This document shows positions 18,251 through 24,725 of a DNA stretch of 26,100 nucleotides, in pieces. Source of the DNA: a virus. Numbering within the stretch: position 1 is the first letter of the stretch; each line of letters begins with the position of its first letter. Location of the stretch: positions 1 to 26,100 of IMG/VR virus record IMGVR_UViG_3300017750_000097; one strand, 5' to 3'. The notes beneath the pieces are model-generated. The model saw only the letters and a list, made by a program, of their open reading frames with translations. It was not told where the DNA came from and made no database searches. Made by a program: the position numbers and the translations under genes.

Positions 18251-19748
18251 CTAATAAATTCCATAACGAATCTTTTGCTATGTTAATTGGAGAAACATTT
18301 CCATAATTAAATATTCCCGTTCCTAATCTTTGTGACAAAATGCCTCTTCTAGTTTCATCAATTTCTATTGTTTTAATTGCATTATCTAAAGCTGTAATTG
18401 TGGAAGTTAATGTAGAAAGTAAAGTATTCAATCTATCAATACCATTCGGATTTTCTAATCCATTAAGTCCAATAATTGCTTCTGAATAACTAGCTGACCT
18501 TGTTTCACTATCAATTGATGTTGTTTTTATTTCGTCTCCATTGTCATCTAAAAGAACAACTCCATCTGCATTAGTTTCTTTTAAAGTAAATAAAGTTGTT
18601 TTATCTTTTGACACAGTATGTAATGCATCTAAGAAAGTATTTCCACTTGAAAAAACTCCAGAACTAATCTCTGGAAACATGGCTGTTGTAGTAATTAAAG
18701 TATGCAAAGTTGTTAATACTGGATCTTTGAATCCAAGTGTTTTTTGTTCTGCTGTTGGAAGAGCTTGAAAATAACTAATTGCAATTGATGCCTTTCTAAC
18801 CAATGACTGCATATTCTGAATAATACCATTAATAATATTAGAAGGATTTGATGTATCTCCAAATATAGAATTATGATTGTCTGTATATTCTGTTACTTTT
18901 GTTTGAACAGTATTATTAATTGTATTTACATTTGTTGTAATATCAATGGATGATTTATGCACTGTTTGAGAACCAGCTGTTCCATCATGACTTCTCAAAG
19001 AAAGAACTTTTATTTGCCCTGGCATATTTAAGCTTGAGTTCGTACTTAAAAATGTTCCATCAGTGGGAACAGAATTTCCATTTGATGTTTCTACCATTCC
19101 AGTTGTAACCATCACTGGATTTTGTTCTCCACCCAAAACTACAGATATTTGGTCATTGTAATAATTTGCATCAGATGTATCAGTATTATCTGAGAGCTCA
19201 AAACTTCCAGTGTGAGGATGAACTACAACAATATTATCTCTAATATCATATACCGTACCAATAGTAAATGTAGGAGGAACATGCTGAGGGGGGTCACTAA
19301 CAGGGTCTGGCTCAACATATGCTCTAGAAGTTCTTTGATAAATTCTAGAACCTCTTGTGATTCTAGGAAACACATCATAGTTTACAGCATCAATGTCAGC
19401 TTGGTCTAATTCTAATCTTGTAAAATTATTTATTTTGGGAAGTAATTTATCTAAACTTTTTGGATTACCAGACCTTAAAGTGTCAATTACTATTTTAAGT
19501 TCTTGCACACCTATTATAAATTCATCCCACTTTAAATCTATTCTACTTCCTATAGAACCATCTTCACTTTCATTTGGTTTTGTTTTGGTAACAACTCCAT
19601 CAGTTGTAGAAGATGAAACTGAATCACCAGAAAGTTCGCTTATGTTTGCAGCTAGTGTAATTGAATCACTGAGAAGTTCATGATATAAATCTAGCTTAGC
19701 TTGTATTAATGCAGGCTGTGCATTTACTATATCAAAATTATGTGACAC
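18243..19748 (-). CDS. Unknown protein upstream of the PAAR gene, likely tail-associated
   Basis: The 501-residue product starts at GTG 19748, directly after the pyrF stop, with AAGGA about nine bases upstream; no in-frame ATG fits better. The N-terminal part is helical (ALIQAKLDLYHELLSDSITLAANISEL). A middle part (about 165-280) is beta-rich with TVYDIRDNIVVVHPHTGSF and ISVVLGGEQNPVMVTTGMVE, which resembles a small barrel. The C-terminal half is again largely helical (MQSLVRKASIAISYFQALP, TLLSTLTSTITALDNAIKTI). I do not recognise the family. Overlap with the PAAR gene and the following gp5 gene suggest a hub or spike-related structural protein; this is inferred only from context. Confidence 0.8.
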   Translation of the reverse strand: MSHNFDIVNAQPALIQAKLDLYHELLSDSITLAANISELSGDSVSSSTTDGVVTKTKPNESEDGSIGSRIDLKWDEFIIGVQELKIVIDTLRSGNPKSLDKLLPKINNFTRLELDQADIDAVNYDVFPRITRGSRIYQRTSRAYVEPDPVSDPPQHVPPTFTIGTVYDIRDNIVVVHPHTGSFELSDNTDTSDANYYNDQISVVLGGEQNPVMVTTGMVETSNGNSVPTDGTFLSTNSSLNMPGQIKVLSLRSHDGTAGSQTVHKSSIDITTNVNTINNTVQTKVTEYTDNHNSIFGDTSNPSNIINGIIQNMQSLVRKASIAISYFQALPTAEQKTLGFKDPVLTTLHTLITTTAMFPEISSGVFSSGNTFLDALHTVSKDKTTLFTLKETNADGVVLLDDNGDEIKTTSIDSETRSASYSEAIIGLNGLENPNGIDRLNTLLSTLTSTITALDNAIKTIEIDETRRGILSQRLGTGIFNYGNVSPINIAKDSLWNLLDA

Positions 19749-20378
19749 CTATTCATCCTTATGATTTAAAAAACTTCTACCCATAACTAAATAATCTGCA
19801 CCATGTTCAATTGCATATTCTGGTGTGGAAACTCTAATTTGATCTTGAGAATTAAATACATCATGTCTTATGCCCGGACATATTTTTTTCAATCCATGAG
19901 AATCCGGCACATCTTTTTCTAGCAATATTAAATCTTTAGGTGAACATATCATTCCCCAAAAATTATATTTTTTCATTATCCAGCTGGATCTTTTATAAAC
20001 ATTAAAAATACTTTGCTGAAAAACAGACCGCACATCATTATGTGACCAACTAGTTAAAAAAGTAACACCAAGTAGTTTTATCTTGTCTGCATACTGAGAT
20101 ATTGCTTCAATTGAATCTGCACTATTACTCATGTGAACTGTTATCATTTCAGCTCCAGAATCAATAGCACTTTCAATAACAGAACACATTGTATTTGGTA
20201 TGTCGAACAATTTATAATCACAGAATATTTTATTATATTCTTTACCAATATAAGGATATAATGTATGGTTCATTTTAAACCCATACACTTGATTGCAGTA
20301 TCTTGCAATAATATCTCTTGCCATAGGAGCTGACATATTATCAAGTGCAACTATAATTTTAGATTCATAATCTTTCAT
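19749..20378 (-). CDS. pyrF: Orotidine-5'-phosphate decarboxylase
   Basis: The 209-residue protein catalyses OMP to UMP, the last step of de novo pyrimidine synthesis, in the cytoplasm. All hallmark residues are present: D13 in IVALDN, K35 in GFKMN, the catalytic D54-K56-D59 of CDYKLFDIPNT, the PGIR motif (168-171) and the phosphate-binding GADYLVMGRSF (193-203). Length is slightly below the bacterial norm of about 230-245, with a short loop 110-140 rich in aromatic and basic residues. The start ATG overlaps the MazG-like gene's stop (ATGA), and the 501-residue gene follows at once, so it is expressed with baseplate genes. UMP supply for phage DNA synthesis is the expected role. A related decarboxylase of the same fold (such as KGPDC) is less likely because of DIPNT and PGIR. 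Confidence 0.88.
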   Translation of the reverse strand: MKDYESKIIVALDNMSAPMARDIIARYCNQVYGFKMNHTLYPYIGKEYNKIFCDYKLFDIPNTMCSVIESAIDSGAEMITVHMSNSADSIEAISQYADKIKLLGVTFLTSWSHNDVRSVFQQSIFNVYKRSSWIMKKYNFWGMICSPKDLILLEKDVPDSHGLKKICPGIRHDVFNSQDQIRVSTPEYAIEHGADYLVMGRSFLNHKDE

Positions 20379-20653
20379 TTTATTAATTCACTCCATATTT
20401 TTAATTTAGCTTTTTTAGCAATAACACGTTTTTCTAATTCATCCCAATTAGTAATGTTATGCTCTACCATCAATCCAATCATACACAAAACATCACCAGC
20501 TTCTTCAATTAATTTAATTCTTTGCTCTTCTTCTATTTCACTTTTTAATTCATATCTCCTTAGTATTTTGCTACATCTCTGTGTAAGTTCACCACACTCT
20601 TCAGCAGTTAATATCATTAACTGCTGTAATTCATTAATAGGACTATTTTTCAA
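20375..20653 (-). CDS. mazG: MazG-like nucleotide pyrophosphohydrolase
   Basis: The 92-residue all-helical protein has the metal-binding pattern of the MazG family: EECGEL (E19, E22) on one helix and EEAGDVLCMIG (E51, D54) on the next. These enzymes hydrolyse NTPs or dNTPs to monophosphates and pyrophosphate; phage versions are proposed to alter (p)ppGpp levels or the nucleotide pool. The frame begins with TTG 20653, seven to eight bases after GAGG, which overlaps the stop of the holin-like gene; the first ATG would be residue 13, still before the active site. The ATGA overlap with pyrF suggests coordinated expression of two nucleotide-metabolism genes. Confidence 0.85.
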   Translation of the reverse strand: MKNSPINELQQLMILTAEECGELTQRCSKILRRYELKSEIEEEQRIKLIEEAGDVLCMIGLMVEHNITNWDELEKRVIAKKAKLKIWSELIK

Positions 20654-20659
20654 ATTACC

Positions 20660-20932
20660 TCATTTAGTAACTGAACCTTGCTTTCTATCTAAAATTTCTT
20701 TTAATAGAAATGTGTGCTCATTAAATACATTTTTCATATCACCCAAAATTTTATTTGAATCAGTAAGCAATTCTCTTAATGCTCTATCTGATTCGCTATC
20801 TTTATCCATCCATAATTTTCTCTCTATTTCATGCCTCTCACTTAAATATTTTATATACCAGAAACAAGCTACTAGCGCTGTGATGGTGCCGCCGACATCT
20901 ACTAACTGTTTAATCATGTCTGCTGTTTCCAT
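20660..20932 (-). CDS. Small one-helix membrane protein, holin-like
   Basis: The 90-residue protein has one hydrophobic segment at about residues 10-31 (LVDVGGTITALVACFWYIKYL), followed by a long charged helical domain (ERHEIERKLWMDKDSESDRALREL and on) with a likely coiled coil. This layout, a short N-terminal membrane anchor and a cytoplasmic charged helix, resembles BhlA/UviB-type holins and other small phage membrane proteins, so a lysis role is possible but unproven. AAGGAG lies about ten bases before ATG 20932. The next gene starts seven bases after its stop. No endolysin is visible in the window. Confidence 0.65.
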   Translation of the reverse strand: METADMIKQLVDVGGTITALVACFWYIKYLSERHEIERKLWMDKDSESDRALRELLTDSNKILGDMKNVFNEHTFLLKEILDRKQGSVTK

Positions 20933-20959
20933 AAAATAATACTCCTTTATGAAAGTTAT

Positions 20960-21334
20960 TTAACGCCGCATAGATGCAAGGTCTTTAGCGACATTATTAT
21001 TTATAACAGGAACACTATTTGACTTATGCATTGTGCCTATTCCTTTAATAATTTTTCCCGTATAAATTTTTGAATTGGTTGTATTTTTATTATCATGATG
21101 TTGTCCCAAGGTATTCATACTTGGTACAGAAGATTCTTCTCTTCTATATAAAGGCTGTTCTTCTGGAGTAGGTGCTTTTCTTTTCTTTGGCTTATACTTT
21201 CCATACTTATATGCAACATATTCATCAAATGATTTCTGAAGAAAATGCATTCCCATTTGCCGCATTTCTTTATTATAAACTTTATGCTCACGTTGCAACT
21301 TATTTTTATCCACATCGTTTATTTTTCTTATCAT
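20960..21334 (-). CDS. Conserved-type unknown basic protein
   Basis: The 124-residue product is strongly basic, with an N-terminal helix (KNKLQREHKVYNKEMRQMGMHFLQKSFDEY), a lysine-rich stretch (YKYGKYKPKKRKAP), a polar linker and a C-terminal motif (YTGKIIKGIGTMHKSNSVPVI, ending AKDLASMRR). The C-terminal motif is one I associate with unknown proteins of marine T4-like phages; no function is known to me. A strong sigma70-type promoter (21379-21407) directly upstream marks this as a possible early or host-transcribed gene, unlike the late genes downstream. A TATAAATA box for the following gene lies inside its coding region. Confidence 0.8.
   Translation of the reverse strand: MIRKINDVDKNKLQREHKVYNKEMRQMGMHFLQKSFDEYVAYKYGKYKPKKRKAPTPEEQPLYRREESSVPSMNTLGQHHDNKNTTNSKIYTGKIIKGIGTMHKSNSVPVINNNVAKDLASMRR
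20998..21005 (-). promoter_or_regulatory. Possible late promoter inside the upstream gene
   Basis: An exact minus-strand TATAAATA lies within the 3' part of the 124-residue gene, 65 bases before ATG 20932. There is no other late-type box for the run holin-like, mazG, pyrF, 501-residue gene and PAAR, so it may serve them. In AT-rich DNA a chance match is possible. Confidence 0.4.
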
Positions 21335-21378
21335 AATATAGTCTCTATATAAAGTTATCTACTAAAACCTACACTGCT

Positions 21379-21407
21379 AATATACCTCTATAGAATAGCA
21401 TTGTCAA
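21379..21407 (-). promoter_or_regulatory. Sigma70-type promoter TTGACA-17-TATATT
   Basis: On the minus strand TTGACA (21402-21407) and TATATT (21379-21384) are separated by exactly 17 bases. The expected start near 21372 leaves a leader of about 38 bases to ATG 21334. It overlaps the end of the 127-residue gene. This is a near-consensus host-type promoter within a region otherwise served by phage late boxes. Confidence 0.75.
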
Positions 21408-21787
21408 GTTCTTTTTGGCAGTCCCTCCTTTATTTCTAATCTCTCTTGCTCCTGAGATTTTTCCCAAGGCAAAGGATTCCAGCCGAGTTCTTTTAAGTCA
21501 TCAATAATCCAATCTGTAACCGCACCTTCATTGACAAATCCTTCTTTTGAAAACAAAGAGCTTGAAAAATACCAATCAAGATAATCTCCTTCACCATTCA
21601 TCTGTGCAACTAAACTTCCTGCATATCTCCATGAGCAATGCCATGCTTGGACAGAATCATCTTTTACCCATTGCATGTTGCAGAGAGCTGCATACAAGTT
21701 TTGTGCATAGATTTCATTAGTTCTAACTTTCTGTTTTATTTCTTTGGATTCTAATAAATCATCTTCAAGGTCATTATGTCTTATCAT
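21404..21787 (-). CDS. Conserved-type unknown acidic protein
   Basis: The 127-residue protein has an acidic helical N-terminus and a core with many Trp and Tyr: YAQNLYAALCNMQW, AWHCSWRYAGSLVAQMNGEGDYLDWYFSS, EGAVTDWIIDDLKELGWNPLPW. This core is recurrent in unknown proteins of marine phages; I know of no assigned function. No membrane segment or catalytic motif is clear. The ATG overlaps the stop of the putative lipoprotein gene by four bases (ATGA), suggesting translational coupling. The end of the gene contains the -35 element of the promoter for the next gene. Confidence 0.8.
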   Translation of the reverse strand: MIRHNDLEDDLLESKEIKQKVRTNEIYAQNLYAALCNMQWVKDDSVQAWHCSWRYAGSLVAQMNGEGDYLDWYFSSSLFSKEGFVNEGAVTDWIIDDLKELGWNPLPWEKSQEQERLEIKEGLPKRT

Positions 21788-22077
21788 ATACTGCTATTAA
21801 AATAGAAGAACCACCCACTTGATTTATTGTCTGTAGAATTGTCAATCGTAGTATTATCATTTGCAGATGCAGTAGCTGTTGCAGAAGAATTATCATTCAT
21901 TACAATAGTTGTGTTATCTGCATCATTTGAATTAATATTGTTTGTATTAATGTTTTCAATATTAATATTAATTGGTGGAATCTTTTCCACATGTCTTCCT
22001 CTACTGTCTTCTACACCTTCATAGCTGCAACTTGCAGGAACAATAAACATGAATGCAGTTAAAATTATTTTTTTCAT
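21784..22077 (-). CDS. Putative secreted or lipoprotein, Asn-rich
   Basis: The 97-residue product starts with a signal peptide-like segment (MKKIILTAFMFIVPASC): two lysines, a hydrophobic stretch and a cysteine at 17 preceded by P-A-S, an imperfect lipobox. The mature part is low-complexity, rich in Asn, Thr, Asp and Ser, with INIENINTNNIN, then repeated Asn/Thr/Ala segments, and ends SSGWFFYFNSSI. Such short phage lipoproteins can be outer-membrane spanins or surface exclusion proteins, but neither is shown and no inner-membrane spanin partner was found. AGGAAAAG precedes the ATG. The gene follows the 356-residue gene by ten bases, within its late transcript. Confidence 0.65.
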   Translation of the reverse strand: MKKIILTAFMFIVPASCSYEGVEDSRGRHVEKIPPININIENINTNNINSNDADNTTIVMNDNSSATATASANDNTTIDNSTDNKSSGWFFYFNSSI

Positions 22078-22087
22078 TTTTCTTTTC

Positions 22088-23158
22088 CTATTTTAGTTTG
22101 TCAATTATTTTTGGAAGTAACTGATGAGAATCAGTTGCAATCTTTACTGGAAACTTAAAGTTATTTCTTCTGATTACTTCTTCCAATGAAGGAAGCTCAT
22201 AGTCATCAATGGTAAAGTATGCATCATCTGGGTCACCAGAAAAATGCATGATAAAATCTTCTTCCATATGGTCTTCAATATAGACTGCAACAATTTCAAA
22301 GTTGCCCATCACAAGCTCATCATAAGATTCTGCAACAGAATTCCAACTACTGCTTTGCTTCCTTGCCCAACCTATGTACATCTTTGCAAACACATCCTTG
22401 TGTTTCTTTAAAATCTTTTCTGTACCGTCAATATATTTCTTGATAAAATCTCTTTTAATGCTTCCATTTACCAGAGGAGAAGAAGTGTCTATTGCACGCT
22501 CAACATATTTCTTTTCATCACCAATACTCTTTTTTCCCAATGCAACAAGATTGTTGATAATTGATTTTCTGAATGTTAGCAAGTCCATCCACATTTTTTT
22601 GTATGCAGAACTTCTTACAACATCGTCATAGTCATATGCAAATGCAAGTTCGCTCTTCGGCCCAAGGTCTACTAGTCTTCTTCCTTGCTTGTCTACGATG
22701 CTCATGATGTCTGTGCTGCCTCCTGCATAGACATTTCCTTTAAGAATCGAATAGACACCTCCACCTCCATGCACACCGGATGTCATTCTTCCTTCTTCAT
22801 CTGTAGTATATACAGAAACTTGCTTGCTTTTCTTACTCTGCAACTTCATCAAATTCTCAAGGTTCTCTGGACTGCTTGCATGTATTCCATAGGTCACCAC
22901 TGAACCTACTACACGCTCAATCATTGCCGGAACCAGAGGAAGCTGATATCGAAAATCATCATCTGGAATTAGATAATACATTTTGTCTGCTTCTGGATTG
23001 TCACCTTTCAATGCTGCAAAAACTGATTTCTTTAAAAAGAAGTCATTGATTTCTTTATAAGGCAACGTAAACAAATGGTCAAAAAGGCTGCGAGTCCATT
23101 TAACCTTTTCAGACAAAACAAAATTATTATTATATTCCCAGAAGCTATGCATGTTCAT
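22088..23158 (-). CDS. Unknown 356-residue protein divergent from the transporter
   Basis: ATG 23158 is chosen because a strong AGAGGA site lies just upstream and a late box sits before it; a longer open frame to 23275 would run over the promoter and the transporter gene. The protein starts MNMHSFWEYNNNFVLSEKVKW, has a mixed helical and beta sequence, a glycine loop (VHGGGGVYSILKG, about residues 140-155), helical middle regions rich in Lys (KKYIDGTEKILKKHKDVFAKMYIGWARKQ) and an acidic beta-type end (FSGDPDDAYFTIDDYEL). No membrane segment and no known domain were recognised. It is the first gene of the leftward late transcript; base composition looks less AT-rich than in the baseplate block. 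Confidence 0.8.
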   Translation of the reverse strand: MNMHSFWEYNNNFVLSEKVKWTRSLFDHLFTLPYKEINDFFLKKSVFAALKGDNPEADKMYYLIPDDDFRYQLPLVPAMIERVVGSVVTYGIHASSPENLENLMKLQSKKSKQVSVYTTDEEGRMTSGVHGGGGVYSILKGNVYAGGSTDIMSIVDKQGRRLVDLGPKSELAFAYDYDDVVRSSAYKKMWMDLLTFRKSIINNLVALGKKSIGDEKKYVERAIDTSSPLVNGSIKRDFIKKYIDGTEKILKKHKDVFAKMYIGWARKQSSSWNSVAESYDELVMGNFEIVAVYIEDHMEEDFIMHFSGDPDDAYFTIDDYELPSLEEVIRRNNFKFPVKIATDSHQLLPKIIDKLK

Positions 23159-23174
23159 TATTCCTCTTTTGGAA

Positions 23175-23182
23175 TATTTATA
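23175..23182 (-). promoter_or_regulatory. Late promoter, leftward half of a bidirectional element
   Basis: Minus-strand TATAAATA, exact, lies 16 bases before ATG 23158. It shares the palindrome TATTTATAAATA (23175-23186) with the rightward box. The leader would be only about ten bases and would begin near the AGAGGA ribosome site. Confidence 0.65.
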
Positions 23183-23186
23183 AATA
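23179..23186 (+). promoter_or_regulatory. Late promoter, rightward half of a bidirectional element
   Basis: Plus-strand TATAAATA, exact, lies 31 bases before ATG 23218 of the SbmA/BacA-like gene. It overlaps the leftward box by four bases, so both cannot be occupied at the same moment. Confidence 0.7.
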
Positions 23187-23217
23187 GTGAATCCCCTATA
23201 AAATAAAAAAAGGCAAC

Positions 23218-24201
23218 ATGTTTCGATTCTTTCTTGACGTAAAAAAATACGGATGGTGGAGCATCCTTGGTACATTGATTATCATTGCCGCCATGTGGAG
23301 CACCGTACAACTTGATGTACGGATTAATGAATGGTTTGGTGCATTCTATGATGCACTACAGAAAGCACTGACTACACCAGGCTCAGTGACTCTGACGGAA
23401 TACTATGGATACATGCTGGACTTTGGATACCTTGCAGGAATCTATATTGCAATCAATGTGGTATTCAATGGATTTCTGGTGAATCACTGGACATTCCGAT
23501 GGCGACAGTCCATGGCTGACTACTATATGGAAAACTGGAAACATGCAAGACACATTGAAGGAGCATCCCAGAGAGTGCAAGAGGACACGCTAAAGTTTGC
23601 AAGAATCATGGAAGACTTAGGAATCGGACTGCTGGAATCCGTGCTGATGCTGATTGCTTTCATTCCAATACTCTATGGATTGAGTCAGAGTATTACAGAA
23701 CTTCCCTTTGCTGGAGAGGTAGACCACGGACTAGTTTGGATTGTGATACTGACTGCCCTTGGAGGAACTGCTGTGCTGAGTGCCGTGGGTTCAAAACTCC
23801 CAGGCATTGAGTATGATATTCAAAAGGAAGAAGCTGCATATCGAAAGGAACTGGTACTAGGAGAAAACAGTAAGAGCCGTGCAAGAGTTGCACTTGTGAA
23901 TGAATTGTTTGATGCCGTGAGAACGATTCACTTTCGCTCCTATCTGCATTACTTCTATTTCAATATTGCAAAGTGGAGCTACCTGCAAGGAATGGTGATT
24001 GTGCCTTATGTTGCACTGGGGCCAACCATTATTGCAGGAGGAATCACTCTGGGAATTGTATCACAAACTGTTCGTGCATTTTCAAAGGTTGCAGAAAGCC
24101 TCCAGTATATTATTCGGAGTTGGCTAAAGATTGTGGAACTGGTATCAGTCTATAAACGATTAAGAGAGTTTGAGAAGGAAACCATTACTGCTCAGATTTA
24201 A
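23218..24201 (+). CDS. sbmA: SbmA/BacA-family peptide transporter
   Basis: The 327-residue protein aligns by eye with E. coli SbmA (406 residues) from SbmA position ~85 to near its end. Shared motifs: WWSILGTLII (13-22), FRWRQSMADYYMENW (93-107), HIEGASQRVQEDT (112-124), EAAYRKELVLGE (205-216), FRSYLHYFYFNIA (239-251), IIAGGITLGIVSQ (271-283) and VYKRLREFE (311-319). Hydrophobic segments lie at about 15-33, 66-88, 137-157, 169-191 and 256-283. SbmA/BacA are proton-driven inner-membrane importers of peptides such as microcins and Pro-rich peptides; BacA also affects lipid A and, in mycobacteria, a related ABC protein takes up vitamin B12. The first ~80 residues of SbmA (the first membrane helix) are absent. 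A late promoter and AAAAAAAGG precede the ATG. Codon use (many CTG, GTG) is less AT-rich than its neighbours, suggesting acquisition. Confidence 0.9.
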   Translation: MFRFFLDVKKYGWWSILGTLIIIAAMWSTVQLDVRINEWFGAFYDALQKALTTPGSVTLTEYYGYMLDFGYLAGIYIAINVVFNGFLVNHWTFRWRQSMADYYMENWKHARHIEGASQRVQEDTLKFARIMEDLGIGLLESVLMLIAFIPILYGLSQSITELPFAGEVDHGLVWIVILTALGGTAVLSAVGSKLPGIEYDIQKEEAAYRKELVLGENSKSRARVALVNELFDAVRTIHFRSYLHYFYFNIAKWSYLQGMVIVPYVALGPTIIAGGITLGIVSQTVRAFSKVAESLQYIIRSWLKIVELVSVYKRLREFEKETITAQI

Positions 24202-24217
24202 GGGGGGGTATATATAA

Positions 24218-24225
24218 TATAAATA
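24218..24225 (+). promoter_or_regulatory. T4-type late promoter box TATAAATA
   Basis: An exact plus-strand TATAAATA lies in the 57-base gap between the transporter (stop ending 24201) and the next gene (ATG 24259), 33 bases before the start. It gives the small membrane protein, and anything downstream, its own late transcript. Confidence 0.75.
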
Positions 24226-24258
24226 CTCCTATTATCTATTTAAAAGGAGACATGTCAT

Positions 24259-24480
24259 ATGATAGATAAAGTAGTAGGCTGGATTCGTAGCCTAACAGAA
24301 GTAGGACTTGCAATTATTGCACTAGGAGTTGTTCTTCAGATTATCTTTGGAGCTGCTGTTCCGTTTCTAGGAATGGATATTGTGGGTTCAGTGGTAGAGA
24401 TTGTGAAGCAACTTGGAAGCGAAGGATTGATTGGGCTTGTTGCAATTTGGGTTCTCTGGGGAATCTATACAAAGAAGTGA
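24259..24480 (+). CDS. Small two-helix membrane protein
   Basis: The 73-residue product has two hydrophobic segments, about 13-36 (VGLAIIALGVVLQIIFGAAVPFLG) and 51-69 (LGSEGLIGLVAIWVLWGIY), joined by DIVGSVVEIVKQ. It ends in TKK. I associate this type with small proteins of marine T4-like phages, some found in virions, but the function is unknown; a holin-type role is also conceivable. AAAAGGAGA lies eight bases before ATG 24259; an earlier ATG at 24252 opens only a five-codon frame that overlaps the start. It has its own late promoter and is followed by the candidate structured RNA. It may assist the transporter, which is speculation. Confidence 0.78.
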   Translation: MIDKVVGWIRSLTEVGLAIIALGVVLQIIFGAAVPFLGMDIVGSVVEIVKQLGSEGLIGLVAIWVLWGIYTKK

Positions 24481-24606
24481 ATATAGAAAATAGTGTGTCA
24501 TGGAGGACGCACACATACTTTGAGCACTTAGAATTCTCTTATGTGAGGTAATCTCTAGGTTCCTTAGAATCCGTATAGATTGCAGCCACGGCTCATGTTT
24601 TTGGGG
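24481..24606. other. Gene-free stretch between the membrane protein gene and the RNA candidate
   Basis: No open frame with a ribosome site was seen. A small hairpin GTGTGTC/GACGCAC (24494-24500 with 24507-24513, one G-U pair) lies near the start. A near-repeat CTTAGAAT(T/C)C occurs twice (around 24527 and 24563). No promoter was clear. Confidence 0.5.
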
Positions 24607-24725
24607 GGTATGCTCTTTGCTTTTGCAAACTGTATACCACAGGGTAAAAATACACAGAATGCTCTGAAGGGGCAGCTAGAGTGAATGCCACGGGCCTCCA
24701 GTGTTGCAAAGAGCATACCGTTTTT
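24607..24725 (+). ncRNA. Candidate structured RNA or complex terminator
   Basis: Two perfectly complementary 14-base arms (24607-24620 GGTATGCTCTTTGC and 24706-24719) enclose 85 bases and are followed by five T at 24721-24725. Inside are TGTAT/ATACA (24631-24635 with 24650-24654, extended by ACC/GGT) and a second helix CTGAAGG/CCTCCAG (24664-24670 with 24695-24701, one mismatch) capped by GGCA/TGCC (24671-24674 with 24686-24689). The 5' arm can instead fold locally: GGTAT with ATACC (24634-24638) and TTTGC with GCAAA (24625-24629). The U-run follows only in the plus direction, so RNA from the transporter side is favoured. I could not match it to a known riboswitch, ribozyme, tRNA or 6S RNA. 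Confidence 0.55.

Noticed and set aside
23159-23275. N-terminal extension of the 356-residue protein by 39 residues
   Set aside because: It would run through the bidirectional promoter and into the opposite transporter gene; ATG 23158 has a strong ribosome site and promoter spacing.
24551-24580. Possible promoter with TATAGA at 24574 before the structured RNA
   Set aside because: No acceptable -35 element lies 16-18 bases upstream.
24481-24725. tRNA, tmRNA or known riboswitch in the gap
   Set aside because: No T-arm or anticodon arm, no tag-coding frame, and no recalled riboswitch core fits; the RNA is left unnamed.
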